From an uncultured Porphyromonadaceae bacterium (lineage in GTDB: Bacteria > Bacteroidota > Bacteroidia > Bacteroidales > Muribaculaceae), in the NCBI GenBank assembly GCA_900550395.1, contig URSD01000030.1, positions 1 through 30,444 on the forward strand: a stretch of 30,444 nucleotides of DNA. Reading direction: 5' to 3'. Positions within the stretch are counted from its first letter, which is position 1, and every line of letters starts with the position of its first letter. The position numbers and the translations under genes were made by a program. The notes beneath the pieces are model-generated. The model ran no database searches. It was not told the DNA's origin and saw only the letters and a list, made by a program, of their open reading frames with translations. Of this stretch, positions 7,344 through 15,871 are shown piece after piece.

Positions 7344-7904
7344 TCAAAAGCGCACGTTGAAAACCTCGGACGGCAGAGTTCGGCGACCCACGTAAATAGC
7401 CGTGCCGCTGCCGTTGAGAAACGTATGGCCGTATGGCAGACCGCGCAAGGTCGCCAGCAGACCGGCGGCCACGGCATCGTGCCGCGAGGGGACAAACAGC
7501 AGCGCTCCGTCGGCACAGGCGCGCGCGGCGGCTGCGGCCTCACCGGGTGCAGCGTCCCGGCACAGCACCACCATGTCGCAAGCGCCGGTATGGTCGCTCA
7601 GGGTGCGTATCGAAGCTGCGGGGCAAGCCAGCGCCACAATGCGGCGCGCTGCATAGACTTCGCTTCCGGGGCCGCCCAAAGCTACGGAAGCCGGGTGCGC
7701 CCACGCGGTCACCCGCAGCAGCAGACGCGCGCCGCGGCTCCCGCCGGGCCATGCATGAGCCTCGGCGTCCACAGCTTCGTAGGCATAGAAAGCACAGCGC
7801 TCACGCAGTACCTCACGGATGAAGCGATAGGCGAACGGAGAGTGTACGCCGAAGCCGCGCCCATGGCGCAGCCGCTGCCACCATCCGCGGCCGGGAGTGT
7901 TCAT
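7344..7904 (-). CDS. Methyltransferase-like protein, divergent
   Basis: A 186-residue protein. The start at 7904 is chosen because its ATG overlaps the TGA stop of the YfhO-family gene (ATGA), a typical coupling; the open frame extends upstream only inside that gene. The N-terminal HGRGFGVHSPFAYRFIREVL (14-33) is typical of Bacteroidetes proteins annotated as class I SAM methyltransferases. The glycine-rich SAM motif is not clear, however: SVALGGPGSEVYAARRI holds the expected place but is unusual. The protein is very rich in Ala and Arg. I regard it as a degenerate or specialised member of that family, with no known substrate. Confidence 0.65.
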   Translation of the reverse strand: MNTPGRGWWQRLRHGRGFGVHSPFAYRFIREVLRERCAFYAYEAVDAEAHAWPGGSRGARLLLRVTAWAHPASVALGGPGSEVYAARRIVALACPAASIRTLSDHTGACDMVVLCRDAAPGEAAAAARACADGALLFVPSRHDAVAAGLLATLRGLPYGHTFLNGSGTAIYVGRRTLPSEVFNVRF

Positions 7905-10585
7905 CGGCAGGCCTCCTTCCCGGCGGGCGCGGAGTCCTCGCGGCGGGTATAGGCCACGAACAGCGCCGCAAGCACCAGCAGGTAGATAAGGCTTACGCAA
8001 CCATAGGCCAGACCGCCGCTGTAGCGCAGGCTGTCGGGGTCGAAAGTCATCACCACCTCATGGTGTCCGGCCGGTATACGCATCGCACGCAGCACATAGT
8101 TGACCCGGGCCAGAGGCGCCGGCTGTCCGTCGACAGTGGCTTTCCAGCCCCAGGGGAAATAGATTTCCGAGAATACGCCGATGGCGTCGGACTTGGCAGA
8201 CACGTCATAGGCGATGCGGTTGGGCGTGTAGCTGACGAGGCGTACGGTATCGCCTGAAGTCGGTGCAGGGCAACGCTCGCCAAGAACGTCGCGGAAGCGG
8301 GAGTCGGCCACAGCCTCACGGGCCGGGTCGAGCGTATCGAGTGCCTCCATCTCGGCATTTGCACCGTCCACGTAGGAGATGTCGCCCACAAGCCATGCCG
8401 GGCCAAGAGCCGAGGTGTTCACCACAAGAGGTGCCTCGGCGTCGCCGGTGATTATGTAGCGGGCGTTGAGCATGTCGAGGGTTCGGTAGGACGAAGCCAG
8501 CGCATCGGCCACATGGCGCTCGTCGCCGCTGTACAGGGCGCGTACGCTGTCGGAACGCAATGCAGGGTCATATCCATAGTGCTGCACCGGTACGAGGCGG
8601 CGCTGAATGAGGTCCTCGTAGCGGTTGAGTTTGGCCGCATGGTATCCGCCGAGCATGTGATGGTGGTAAGAACGCTGCGGCGAATTGAAGCCGGGAATAT
8701 CCATCACGCGGTAGCCTGCCGTGGTATCGGCAAGGATGGCCCGGTCGATGGCGTCCGGCTCGAAAGCATCGGCTGCTGCAACCTCCGGCGTGCAGAAACT
8801 GCTGTGGCTGACATAGCGCTTGTCGGCGCCGTAGAGGTCGACGAGCACAGCCGTTCCTAAAAGGCCCACAGCCACGCCCTGGCGCAAACGGCCGCGGGTC
8901 ATCAGTGCCAGCAGTCCTAAGCCGATGGCGAGAAACAGGGCGGAGCGCAGGGCGTCGTCGCGCACGAGGCCGTAACGGAGCTGTTCCACAGCCTCCACAT
9001 TGGCCGGATTGGAAAGCGAATAGCCGTAAGCAGCCTCCTGAATCTGCGCCGACGTGGCGCCGTACTGTCGTCCCATCTCGATAATCTGTTGCTGGATGGC
9101 CTCGGATGTGGCACGATCCTGCTCGGTGATGGCGCTGCCGAATACCGAGGGAGCCGCTGCGGCCACAAGGCACACAAGCAGAGGTAGGGCGAAGCTGATA
9201 ATCAAAGGACGCATCATGGACTGACGCTCGGCGTCAGACGCCGTCAGCAGCCTTTGCAGCCCCATAACCGCGAGCAAGGGCATCGTGAACTCCACAATGA
9301 CGAGAATACTCTCGACGGCGCGGAATTTGTTGTACAGCGGGAAGTGGTATATCATCAGGTCGGTGAGCCATGCGCAGTTGCGGCCGAGAGCCAGCAGCAG
9401 CGCCAGCACCGACACCCCGAGCAGCGCCCACTTCATGGCGCCGCGCACCACGATGCAGCCCAGCAGAAACAGCGCGCACACTATGGCGCCCACGTACACG
9501 GGGCCGTTCGTACCTTCGGAGTCATTGAAATATTGAGTCATGTAGGGCAATAGCTGCGCCACGGGCTGACCGGAATAGGCCGAAGCCCCGGGCAGGCGGT
9601 CCAGCCCCATGTGAACCATAGAGCCTCCCTCGGGACGCGCCGACGCGCCGCCCTTGATGTCGGGAATCAGCAGCGAGAAGCTCTCGGCGCCGCCATAGCT
9701 CCAGCCCACAATCTGCTCGTAAGGCATACCGCCCGTGGGGCGCGGAGCGTCCGGGTCGATGGTCGTCGGCGCTGCGGCGTCCGTCGTCAGTTCGCTCTGG
9801 CTGCGCTTCGTCTCTTTGCTGTACTCATAGGTATTGTACAGGCTCGGGGCATTGGCGCCCACAGCCAGCAGTCCGGTACCGGCCAGCACCGCCGTAGCCG
9901 TGAGCCAGCGGCGCATACGGCCGGCGCGCCATGCCTGCCACAGATAGGCCAGCGACATCGCCGCCATCACGAAGAAGAAGTAGTAGCTCATCTGCGGATG
10001 GTTGGCGGCCAGCTGAAGCATGGCGAAGATGCCCGTCATGGCCGCGCCCGCCAGATAGCGCCCGCGATAGCACAGCATCAGGCCGCCGATGGTTGGCGGG
10101 ATATAGGTGAGCGCCATGAATTTCCATATGTGGCCGGCACCGATGATAATGACAAAATAGCTTGAGAAACCCCAGGCTATGGCACCGAGGAGCGCCACAT
10201 ACCAGCGCACACCCATCACGTAAAGCAGAATGAGCATACCCAGCATCATCATGAACAGCAGGTTGCTGGGAGCAGGCAGCCACAGCCCGTACACGTCGTT
10301 CAGCCACGAGAACAATGCGTTGGAAGGATACTCCGGAGCTATCTGAAACGTAGGCATGCCGGAGAACAGCGCGTTGGTCCACAATGCCTTTTCGCCCGTT
10401 GCTTCCTCGTAGGCCTGTGCCTCACGTCCGTTGGCAAGACCCTGCTGCTGGTCGGCCTGACGCAGTCCGGAGCCGTCGAAATTGTCGGGATAAAAGAAAG
10501 CGACTGAGACAACCGCTATTATCGCTACAGACACAAAAAAGCCCCACACCTGAGAGTTGCGGGCCCACGCTGCGAATCGTTTCAT
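7901..10585 (-). CDS. YfhO-family polytopic membrane protein (GT-C like)
   Basis: An 894-residue inner-membrane protein. An N-terminal anchor (about 14-32) is followed by a periplasmic loop with an Asp- and Gln-rich patch (LRQADQQQG), then many hydrophobic segments up to about residue 570. A large soluble part follows, and a final membrane helix lies near 860-882. The C-terminal soluble end (PWGWKATVDGQPA, IPAGHHEVVMTFDP) is characteristic of YfhO proteins. Family members elsewhere act in cell-surface polymer glycosylation, for example of teichoic acids; the Bacteroidales substrate is unknown. The start lies only 20 bases after the tRNA-Arg gene, so it is probably transcribed through that tRNA. 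It is coupled to the methyltransferase-like gene. Confidence 0.85.
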   Translation of the reverse strand: MKRFAAWARNSQVWGFFVSVAIIAVVSVAFFYPDNFDGSGLRQADQQQGLANGREAQAYEEATGEKALWTNALFSGMPTFQIAPEYPSNALFSWLNDVYGLWLPAPSNLLFMMMLGMLILLYVMGVRWYVALLGAIAWGFSSYFVIIIGAGHIWKFMALTYIPPTIGGLMLCYRGRYLAGAAMTGIFAMLQLAANHPQMSYYFFFVMAAMSLAYLWQAWRAGRMRRWLTATAVLAGTGLLAVGANAPSLYNTYEYSKETKRSQSELTTDAAAPTTIDPDAPRPTGGMPYEQIVGWSYGGAESFSLLIPDIKGGASARPEGGSMVHMGLDRLPGASAYSGQPVAQLLPYMTQYFNDSEGTNGPVYVGAIVCALFLLGCIVVRGAMKWALLGVSVLALLLALGRNCAWLTDLMIYHFPLYNKFRAVESILVIVEFTMPLLAVMGLQRLLTASDAERQSMMRPLIISFALPLLVCLVAAAAPSVFGSAITEQDRATSEAIQQQIIEMGRQYGATSAQIQEAAYGYSLSNPANVEAVEQLRYGLVRDDALRSALFLAIGLGLLALMTRGRLRQGVAVGLLGTAVLVDLYGADKRYVSHSSFCTPEVAAADAFEPDAIDRAILADTTAGYRVMDIPGFNSPQRSYHHHMLGGYHAAKLNRYEDLIQRRLVPVQHYGYDPALRSDSVRALYSGDERHVADALASSYRTLDMLNARYIITGDAEAPLVVNTSALGPAWLVGDISYVDGANAEMEALDTLDPAREAVADSRFRDVLGERCPAPTSGDTVRLVSYTPNRIAYDVSAKSDAIGVFSEIYFPWGWKATVDGQPAPLARVNYVLRAMRIPAGHHEVVMTFDPDSLRYSGGLAYGCVSLIYLLVLAALFVAYTRREDSAPAGKEACR

Positions 10586-10605
10586 AAGGTAAGAGTTGTA
10601 ATTAG

Positions 10606-10677
10606 TACTCCGGAGCAGAATCGAACTGCTATCAAAAGTTTAGGAAACTTCTATTCTATCCGTTGAACTACCGGAGC
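10606..10677 (-). tRNA. tRNA-Arg(CCT)
   Basis: A full cloverleaf reads on the minus strand: acceptor GCTCCGG/CCGGAGT, D stem GTTC/GAAT, anticodon stem GAAGT/ACTTT with loop TTCCTAA (anticodon CCT), and T stem AGCAG/CTGCT with loop TTCGATT. The discriminator base is A and CCA is not encoded. A consensus Bacteroidetes promoter stands immediately upstream. Confidence 0.95.
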
Positions 10678-10687
10678 ATTGCGGGTG

Positions 10688-10719
10688 CAAACTTACGAAA
10701 AAAAACGGTAATTTGCAAA
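10688..10719 (-). promoter_or_regulatory. Bacteroidetes consensus promoter of tRNA-Arg (and probably the YfhO gene)
   Basis: On the minus strand TTTG (10719-10716), 20 bases, then TAAGTTTG (10695-10688) match the -33/-7 consensus exactly. It lies 10 bases before the tRNA. Confidence 0.85.
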
Positions 10720-10745
10720 TACCACAGGCGGCTGCCGCACCATCT

Positions 10746-11495
10746 TCACTCCATGTCGCGGCGCAGACGCCAGACGATGCGCAAAGCGGCGGCACGGCGG
10801 CCGTCTGGCAGCAGTATCTCGCACTCGGCGGCATCGGGCAACGTGTGTACGCGCAGGGTGGCGGCGTCGCCGTAGCGCACCTCATGATTGAAAGCCATGT
10901 CGACGCGATGCACGGCGTAACGGTCGTGGTGGGCCATCGGCCAGTAGTCAAGCACGCGGGCGAGATAGCGCACCGTGTTGACATGGCGGTTGAAGTCGAT
11001 GTCGGAATATCCGAAGCTCAGCGGCACGACGACGGCATCGGCGGGCATCGGCTGAAGCCTGCGTGCCGGCACTACCGGACATGGACGGTCGAGGCACGGG
11101 AAGGCGTCACGCTCGAAGTCGGCAAGGTCTGCCATTGTGCGCGTGCGCATGTCTATAGCCACCCATGTGGAGCGTGCGCGGCCAAGGATATTGCCTCCGG
11201 CATCCATCATCTCGAAATCGCGCTCGCTGAAACGGCGGTTGTAGGCTTCGATCCATGTGTTGAGCGCATAGTCGTCGTTTATGCGCGGATAGCTGTCCAC
11301 TTCAAGACTCAGACGGCTGAGCACCCACCCTATGCCTGCCGTGCTCAGGCGGTCGTAGCCTATGTCGAGACTGTTGGCATGGCGCGTGGCAATTTCGATA
11401 AGGCGTTCCACAATCAGCGTCACAGGCATGAGCGATTGTGCGTCGGTCTCGCCGGCTGTAAGGTTGTAATGGCTGTTGAAAAGAGCTCTTTGCAT
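10746..11495 (-). CDS. Acyl-ACP thioesterase (FatA/FatB-like)
   Basis: A 249-residue cytoplasmic protein with two tandem hot-dog folds, as in the Acyl-ACP thioesterase family. It releases free fatty acids from acyl carrier protein. The second domain carries the family signature SDIDFNRHVNTVRY (164-177), with the Asp/Asn/His residues used in catalysis by plant and bacterial members. The first domain has the matching substrate-tunnel segment (GIGWVLSRLSLEVDSYP, 54-70). Length is normal for bacterial members. No TAnnTTTG promoter is visible upstream. It may be read from ppiD through a hairpin at 11558-11591. Chain-length preference cannot be inferred. Confidence 0.9.
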   Translation of the reverse strand: MQRALFNSHYNLTAGETDAQSLMPVTLIVERLIEIATRHANSLDIGYDRLSTAGIGWVLSRLSLEVDSYPRINDDYALNTWIEAYNRRFSERDFEMMDAGGNILGRARSTWVAIDMRTRTMADLADFERDAFPCLDRPCPVVPARRLQPMPADAVVVPLSFGYSDIDFNRHVNTVRYLARVLDYWPMAHHDRYAVHRVDMAFNHEVRYGDAATLRVHTLPDAAECEILLPDGRRAAALRIVWRLRRDME

Positions 11496-11557
11496 AGCGT
11501 GGTGAATCTGTGGTTATTTTGACTAAACGCTGCGGACGGGGATTTTGTTTATGAATA

Positions 11558-11591
11558 CCGGCGGCTGCGGGTAGTTGTCCGCGGCCGCCGG
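11558..11591 (-). terminator. GC-rich hairpin between ppiD and the thioesterase gene
   Basis: CCGGCGGC (11558-11565) and GCCGCCGG (11584-11591) are perfect 8-bp arms around an 18-base loop, 27 bases after the ppiD stop. The sequence after it on the minus strand is A/T rich but has no uninterrupted T run, so termination may be partial. Confidence 0.45.
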
Positions 11592-11617
11592 CAGGAGTAT
11601 TTAGTGTCAGAGATTTT

Positions 11618-13711
11618 TTATTGCTGTACAGCGCTCTGCACGAAGTTGAGCGAGTGGTTCTTTACCTTCTCCTTGCCGAGCAGCAGCTGCAGGGGCATGA
11701 AGTGGTTCAGGCCCATCGTCTGGTTGAAGCGTGCGGCATACTCGTCGAAATTGTAGGGACGGCCTTCGCTCTTGGTGTCGAGAACCTGGAATACGATAAC
11801 GGCGTTATTGCCGGCCACGGGACCTGTGAGCTTGCCCTTCTCGGCGGAAGCCACAGCGCCCTGGATAGCGCTCTCGTTAAATCCGATGCCGGGCACCATA
11901 GCCTGAGAGAACACAACGGCGACAGTGTCGACCTTGCTCTCCATAGCCTTGGCATATCCTGCCACGTTCTGAGCCTTGCCTGCATACTTGGCTACAAGAG
12001 CCTCGCCGCGTTTCTTGGCGAGAGCCTGCTGACGCAGGGTGCCGTTGATGGCCTGCGCGGTGTGGGGCAGATAGTCGCCGTCGTAAATGTCGGTTACGGC
12101 TACTGCCATGAGGTATGTCTGCTTGTTGTCCTGGAAAGAGGGCGACACCTGACCCTTACGGGCGTCCATGGCCCACTTGACTGCGCCGCGGCTGTCGGAA
12201 ACATTGCCTACGAGAGGAGTGGAGGCGCTCACCATAGCGGGTACGGCTGTGTAGCCGCTTTCGGCTGCATTCTTGCTGAACTCGTCGGCCGATGAGTTAG
12301 CGGCAAGGAAGGTGTTGAGGTCGGTGGAGAGCTGGGCTATCGTCTCGTTGGAGGGGTCGATGGTGTAGTCCATGACTGCGATGTCATAGAAAGGCACCGG
12401 AGCATGACGACGCTCCACGCGGTAGATGCCGGCAGCCTGCTGGCCCTGGATGGAGTCAACATAGATGAATGCCTCGCCAATGTTGGCCTCGGTGAGGCGT
12501 GCGGCCAGATTCTCGGGGAAGCCTGCGCCGAGAGCAGTCCATGTGCTGTCGACACCCTGGATGGTCTGTCCGTCGCTGAGCGATGCCATGGAAGCTCCGC
12601 CCTGTACCTTTACGAGCACGCTGTCGAGCATGGCGGCTTCCTGAGCCATGATATAGCTGACCTGGATGGAGTCGATGTTCTGCTTCTTGTCTATGAGTTT
12701 GGCAAGAGTGTAGTTGTCGCCGGTGTGGCTGAGGATGACGGCGCTGCCTACGGCGGCGGAATCGGCGAAAGCACGCAGCGAACGGTCGGTGATCTGCGAT
12801 GCGGGAGCGTCGACACGGTTGACGATGAAGCGGGTGTTGGAGCTTACACCGTCAGTGCCGGGCTGCGAGTTGAGGGCGAGGAGGGCGTCCTCGACTTCTT
12901 TCTGGCCTGCGAGGCGGTCGGCCTGCGAGGGCTCGATGCTGACGAGGATATACTCGACGCCGCGGGTCTCCTCGTTGAGGCGGTAGGATTCCTTGTCCTG
13001 CTGCCACTGCGCGAGCACGTCCTGGTCGGTGACGTCGACGTCGGAAGCTGCGCTCAGGGGCTTGGAGGCATATACAATGTTGCTGGTGACGGCACCATCG
13101 TCGTACACAGCCTTTGCGTCAAGCTTGTTGGCGGTGAACAGGCCGGCCACGAGGCGGTTGAACTTCTCATCCTTCATGGTCTTTACCACGTCGGCCTCGG
13201 TAGCGGCCCATGCGGTCTTTATCTGCTCGCCGATTTCGGGCGTGAGGCCGTATTTGGCGGGATTGTTCATGGCGTCGTAGACGGCTGCGCCGTTGGGGGC
13301 GCTGAGGCCTATCTGCTGCGACAGGGCGCCGATAAAGCGCTGAGCCATCATGTGGGGAACGGCACCGGTCATGGCTTCGGTGAGCTCGGCATCCGTAACG
13401 GTGATGCCCAGACGCTCGTACTCTTGCTCAAGAAGCTTCTCGACAAGAAGATCCTGGATGACACTCTGACTCATGCGGTCGTTGTCGAACTGGCGACCCT
13501 GAGCCTGGAACTGCTCGCTGAGCTGCGAGAGGCGTGCCTGATAATCGTTGTAGTCCACCTTGGCTCCGGCGGCCTCGGCCACGGTTGTTCCGGAGCCGAA
13601 ATAGGTGCGGCCGGAGGTAAGGAAGTCGCCGAGAATGAACGCAAGAAGTGCCACGATGATAATCACGAAGAGCAGCACTGACTTGCTTCTGATTTTTTCT
13701 AATGTTGCCAT
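11618..13711 (-). CDS. ppiD: Periplasmic folding chaperone PpiD (peptidyl-prolyl isomerase)
   Basis: A 697-residue inner-membrane-anchored periplasmic protein. A short cytoplasmic N-terminus (MATLEKIRSKS) precedes one membrane helix at about 12-30. A SurA/PpiD N-terminal chaperone region with paired helices follows (about 45-250). The parvulin-like region lies around 335-450, and a second helical and beta region reaches the C-terminus. PpiD helps newly exported proteins fold as they leave the Sec translocon. A consensus Bacteroidetes promoter stands 40 bases upstream. Size and layout match Bacteroidetes members. Whether the parvulin domain is enzymatically active cannot be told; in enterobacterial PpiD it is not. 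Confidence 0.9.
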   Translation of the reverse strand: MATLEKIRSKSVLLFVIIIVALLAFILGDFLTSGRTYFGSGTTVAEAAGAKVDYNDYQARLSQLSEQFQAQGRQFDNDRMSQSVIQDLLVEKLLEQEYERLGITVTDAELTEAMTGAVPHMMAQRFIGALSQQIGLSAPNGAAVYDAMNNPAKYGLTPEIGEQIKTAWAATEADVVKTMKDEKFNRLVAGLFTANKLDAKAVYDDGAVTSNIVYASKPLSAASDVDVTDQDVLAQWQQDKESYRLNEETRGVEYILVSIEPSQADRLAGQKEVEDALLALNSQPGTDGVSSNTRFIVNRVDAPASQITDRSLRAFADSAAVGSAVILSHTGDNYTLAKLIDKKQNIDSIQVSYIMAQEAAMLDSVLVKVQGGASMASLSDGQTIQGVDSTWTALGAGFPENLAARLTEANIGEAFIYVDSIQGQQAAGIYRVERRHAPVPFYDIAVMDYTIDPSNETIAQLSTDLNTFLAANSSADEFSKNAAESGYTAVPAMVSASTPLVGNVSDSRGAVKWAMDARKGQVSPSFQDNKQTYLMAVAVTDIYDGDYLPHTAQAINGTLRQQALAKKRGEALVAKYAGKAQNVAGYAKAMESKVDTVAVVFSQAMVPGIGFNESAIQGAVASAEKGKLTGPVAGNNAVIVFQVLDTKSEGRPYNFDEYAARFNQTMGLNHFMPLQLLLGKEKVKNHSLNFVQSAVQQ

Positions 13712-13753
13712 TTGATATTATGAGTAGTTTATTATTTTTTCGATATAAGCGCA

Positions 13754-13785
13754 CAAAGATACGCAAATTCTGCCAATAATGCAAA
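13754..13785 (-). promoter_or_regulatory. Bacteroidetes consensus promoter of ppiD
   Basis: On the minus strand TTTG (13785-13782), 20 bases, then TATCTTTG (13761-13754) is an exact match to the consensus. The -33 box lies in the T-rich tail of the neighbouring terminator. Confidence 0.85.
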
Positions 13786-13810
13786 AAATGCGTGCCGAGC
13801 ACGCATTTTT
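13784..13810 (-). terminator. Rho-independent terminator of the metK operon
   Basis: A perfect 12-bp stem, AAAAATGCGTGC with GCACGCATTTTT around a 3-base loop, lies 33 bases after the stop of the outer-membrane barrel gene and is flanked by T on the minus strand. It separates the metK unit from ppiD. Confidence 0.85.
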
Positions 13811-13843
13811 CAATTCATTTTTGTCCGTACGGAAGCACAGCGC

Positions 13844-14401
13844 TTATCGCGGTCGCCCACCGAATACAAAGCCTATCGACAATTCCTGGTTGTTGAATCC
13901 TCTGTGTGTGAACCCAAGAGTATACGTCAGGCGCCACCGGTTCCAGAATTCTATTCCGGCGCGAGGGGCAAATATCGGAGATGTGCCGGATGAAGGATAC
14001 AGCACATCGTTCAGTGCATCTCTGAAAGACACACCGGCCACGGCGCCTACAAATGGACTGACACGGCTGCCTTTGCGGAAATTATAGTCGCCGGTGATGG
14101 CGAACGCTATGGAACGGTTGCTCTGCTCCCACTCCTGGTCGAATTTATGCACAGCAGTTGTCACCCAGAGCGTGACACCGACATCCCATGCCGATTCAGG
14201 AAAATTGGAGCGTCCCTCCACGGCAAGAGCCGGACCTATCACATAGTCGCTGTGGTGATACGGTTCCAACGGCATAGAAAGGCCCAAGCGCAGCTCAAGC
14301 TCAAGCCGCTGCACGGTCTGTGCACCGGCAGTTACAGCAACTATAGCCATCAGAGCCGCTATAAGTCCCCTGCTGCCCATACGCACAAATGCTGCTTTCA
14401 T
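13844..14401 (-). CDS. Outer-membrane beta-barrel protein, unknown function
   Basis: A 185-residue precursor. The N-terminus (MKAAFVRMGSRG, then a hydrophobic stretch to VTAGAQ, about residue 28) is a signal peptide; a shorter start at Met8 is also possible. The mature part alternates polar and aromatic residues in strand-like blocks (LELELRLGLSM, AFAITGDYNFRKGSRVSPFVGAVAGV, WRLTYTLGFTHRG, LSIGFVFGG), as in small 8-stranded barrels. It lies 9 bases after metK, apparently in the same transcript, and a strong terminator follows. Its link to methionine metabolism is not evident, and no specific family is recognised. Confidence 0.8.
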   Translation of the reverse strand: MKAAFVRMGSRGLIAALMAIVAVTAGAQTVQRLELELRLGLSMPLEPYHHSDYVIGPALAVEGRSNFPESAWDVGVTLWVTTAVHKFDQEWEQSNRSIAFAITGDYNFRKGSRVSPFVGAVAGVSFRDALNDVLYPSSGTSPIFAPRAGIEFWNRWRLTYTLGFTHRGFNNQELSIGFVFGGRPR

Positions 14402-14410
14402 ATGGTTACG

Positions 14411-15703
14411 TTAAAGTCCGAAGGCCTGGCGCAGACGCTCGGCGTAGTCGGTTTTCTCCCACGCGAACAGCTCGGCATCGACGCGTATGGGTTCGGCGTC
14501 ATAGCGCGAGCCGAATTCAAGCTGCACCTTGCGGGGAGTGCGGCCCACGTGGCCCCAGGTGCTGGTGGCGCGATAGATGGGCTTGCGCAGACCGAAGCGC
14601 TGCTCGATGGCATGCGGACGCATGTCGAAGATCTCGCTCACTCGGGCCGAGATTTCGGCGTCGCTCATGGCAACGTGCGACGTTCCCTGCGTGTCTACAA
14701 GCAGGCTGACGGGGCGCGCCTGCCCTATGGCATAGGCCACCTGCACCAGGGCACGGTCGGCGACGCCGGCGGCCACGATGTTCTTGGCGATGTGGCGTGC
14801 GGCATAGGCAGCCGAACGGTCCACCTTGCTGGGGTCCTTGCCGGAGAAAGCGCCGCCGCCGTGGGCGCCGCGGCCGCCGTAGGTGTCCACAATTATCTTG
14901 CGGCCGGTAAGGCCGGTGTCGCCGTGAGGACCGCCGATGACGAACTTGCCCGTAGGATTCACCAGCAGTTCGTACTCCGTGTCGAGAAGGCCGCGCATGG
15001 CCTCGGGGAGCACGGCGCGCACACGCGGCATGAGGATGTCGCGCACATCGGCCTCGATGCGGGCGTGCATGGCCTCGTCGGCCTGCTGCTGCGTCATGCC
15101 GTCGCCGGCGTTCACGAACTCGTCGTGCTGGGTCGACACCACGATAGTACGCACGCTCACCGGACGATGCTGCTCGTCATACTCCACCGTCACCTGACTC
15201 TTGCTGTCGGGACGCAGATAGGTCATGAAGCGGCCTTCGCGGCGGATGGCCGAGAGTTCCTTGAGTATGGCGTGAGCCAGAGCGAGCGTCACAGGTATGC
15301 CAAGCGGAGTCTCGTTGGTGGCGTAGCCGAACATCATGCCCTGGTCGCCGGCACCCTGCTCCTCGGGCAGTTCGCGCTCGACGCCGCGGTTGATGTCACC
15401 GCTTTGCTCATGGATGGCGGAGAGTATGCCGCAGCTCTGCGCGTCAAAACCGAGGCTGCTGTCGTTATAGCCTATTTCGCTGATGACACGGCGCACCACC
15501 TCCTGCAGGTCTACGTAGGCCGTGCTCTTGATTTCGCCGGCGAGCACCACCTGGCCGGTGGTGACGAGGGTCTCGCATGCCACTTTGGCCTGCGGGTCGC
15601 GGGCAAGGAATTCGTCGAGAATAGCGTCGCTGATCTGGTCGGCGACTTTGTCGGGATGTCCCTCCGATACGCTTTCAGAAGTGAAAAGATAATGCATATT
15701 CAC
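14411..15703 (-). CDS. metK: S-adenosylmethionine synthetase
   Basis: A 430-residue cytoplasmic enzyme that makes SAM from methionine and ATP. Signatures are GHPDKVADQISDA (15-27), GAGDQGMMFGYATNET (117-132) and GGGAFSGKDPSKVDRS (282-297), the last two being the PROSITE-type MetK motifs. Length matches Bacteroidetes MetK. The start could be 15703 or the in-frame Met two codons later (15697); the family usually begins close to the YLFTSESV segment. A SAM-II type riboswitch, an intrinsic terminator and a consensus promoter stand upstream, so the gene is probably repressed by its own product. The outer-membrane barrel gene follows after 9 bases. Confidence 0.97.
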   Translation of the reverse strand: MNMHYLFTSESVSEGHPDKVADQISDAILDEFLARDPQAKVACETLVTTGQVVLAGEIKSTAYVDLQEVVRRVISEIGYNDSSLGFDAQSCGILSAIHEQSGDINRGVERELPEEQGAGDQGMMFGYATNETPLGIPVTLALAHAILKELSAIRREGRFMTYLRPDSKSQVTVEYDEQHRPVSVRTIVVSTQHDEFVNAGDGMTQQQADEAMHARIEADVRDILMPRVRAVLPEAMRGLLDTEYELLVNPTGKFVIGGPHGDTGLTGRKIIVDTYGGRGAHGGGAFSGKDPSKVDRSAAYAARHIAKNIVAAGVADRALVQVAYAIGQARPVSLLVDTQGTSHVAMSDAEISARVSEIFDMRPHAIEQRFGLRKPIYRATSTWGHVGRTPRKVQLEFGSRYDAEPIRVDAELFAWEKTDYAERLRQAFGL

Positions 15704-15739
15704 TGTGTTTTAGAAGTTTCTCAATCCGAGGCCGGGCAT

Positions 15740-15769
15740 AAAAAAACAGCGGCCCGGAGAGGCTGCTGT
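15740..15769 (-). terminator. Leader terminator (expression platform) of metK
   Basis: On the minus strand ACAGC-A-GCC / GGC-C-GCTGT forms a stem with one A/C mismatch and a 6-base loop (15746-15769), followed directly by a T run (15745-15740). It lies between the SAM-II aptamer and the metK start, 37 bases before the ATG. This position fits a transcription-attenuation switch. An earlier TGCGG/CCGCA pairing (about 15768-15790) could form a competing structure. Confidence 0.75.
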
Positions 15770-15814
15770 GCGGTATATGCTGACGGCCGCATACTATTTG
15801 CGCGGCACGGAATT

Positions 15815-15866
15815 GCAGTTTTAGCATTTTTTGAAGAGGTTGCAAGCAGCCAAATTTTTCCTCTGT
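15815..15866 (-). promoter_or_regulatory. SAM-II type riboswitch aptamer upstream of metK
   Basis: Reading the minus strand, helix P1 is AGAGG (15864-15860) with CCTCT (15839-15835). The loop contains TTTGGC (15854-15849), which pairs with the downstream GCTAAA (15825-15820) to form the H-type pseudoknot P2. The conserved TTGCAA just before the P1 3' strand and the A-rich run before TGCTAAA also match the SAM-II pattern. The predicted transcription start falls a few bases before P1, so the aptamer begins at the mRNA 5' end. SAM binding would be expected to favour the terminator at 15740-15769. Confidence 0.85.
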
Positions 15867-15871
15867 GGCTG

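Noticed and set aside
7905..8000. Upstream extension of the methyltransferase-like gene
   Set aside because: It lies inside the YfhO gene; the ATGA overlap at 7901-7904 gives the expected coupled start.
12404..13681. 425-codon open frame on the plus strand
   Set aside because: Antisense shadow of ppiD with no motifs.
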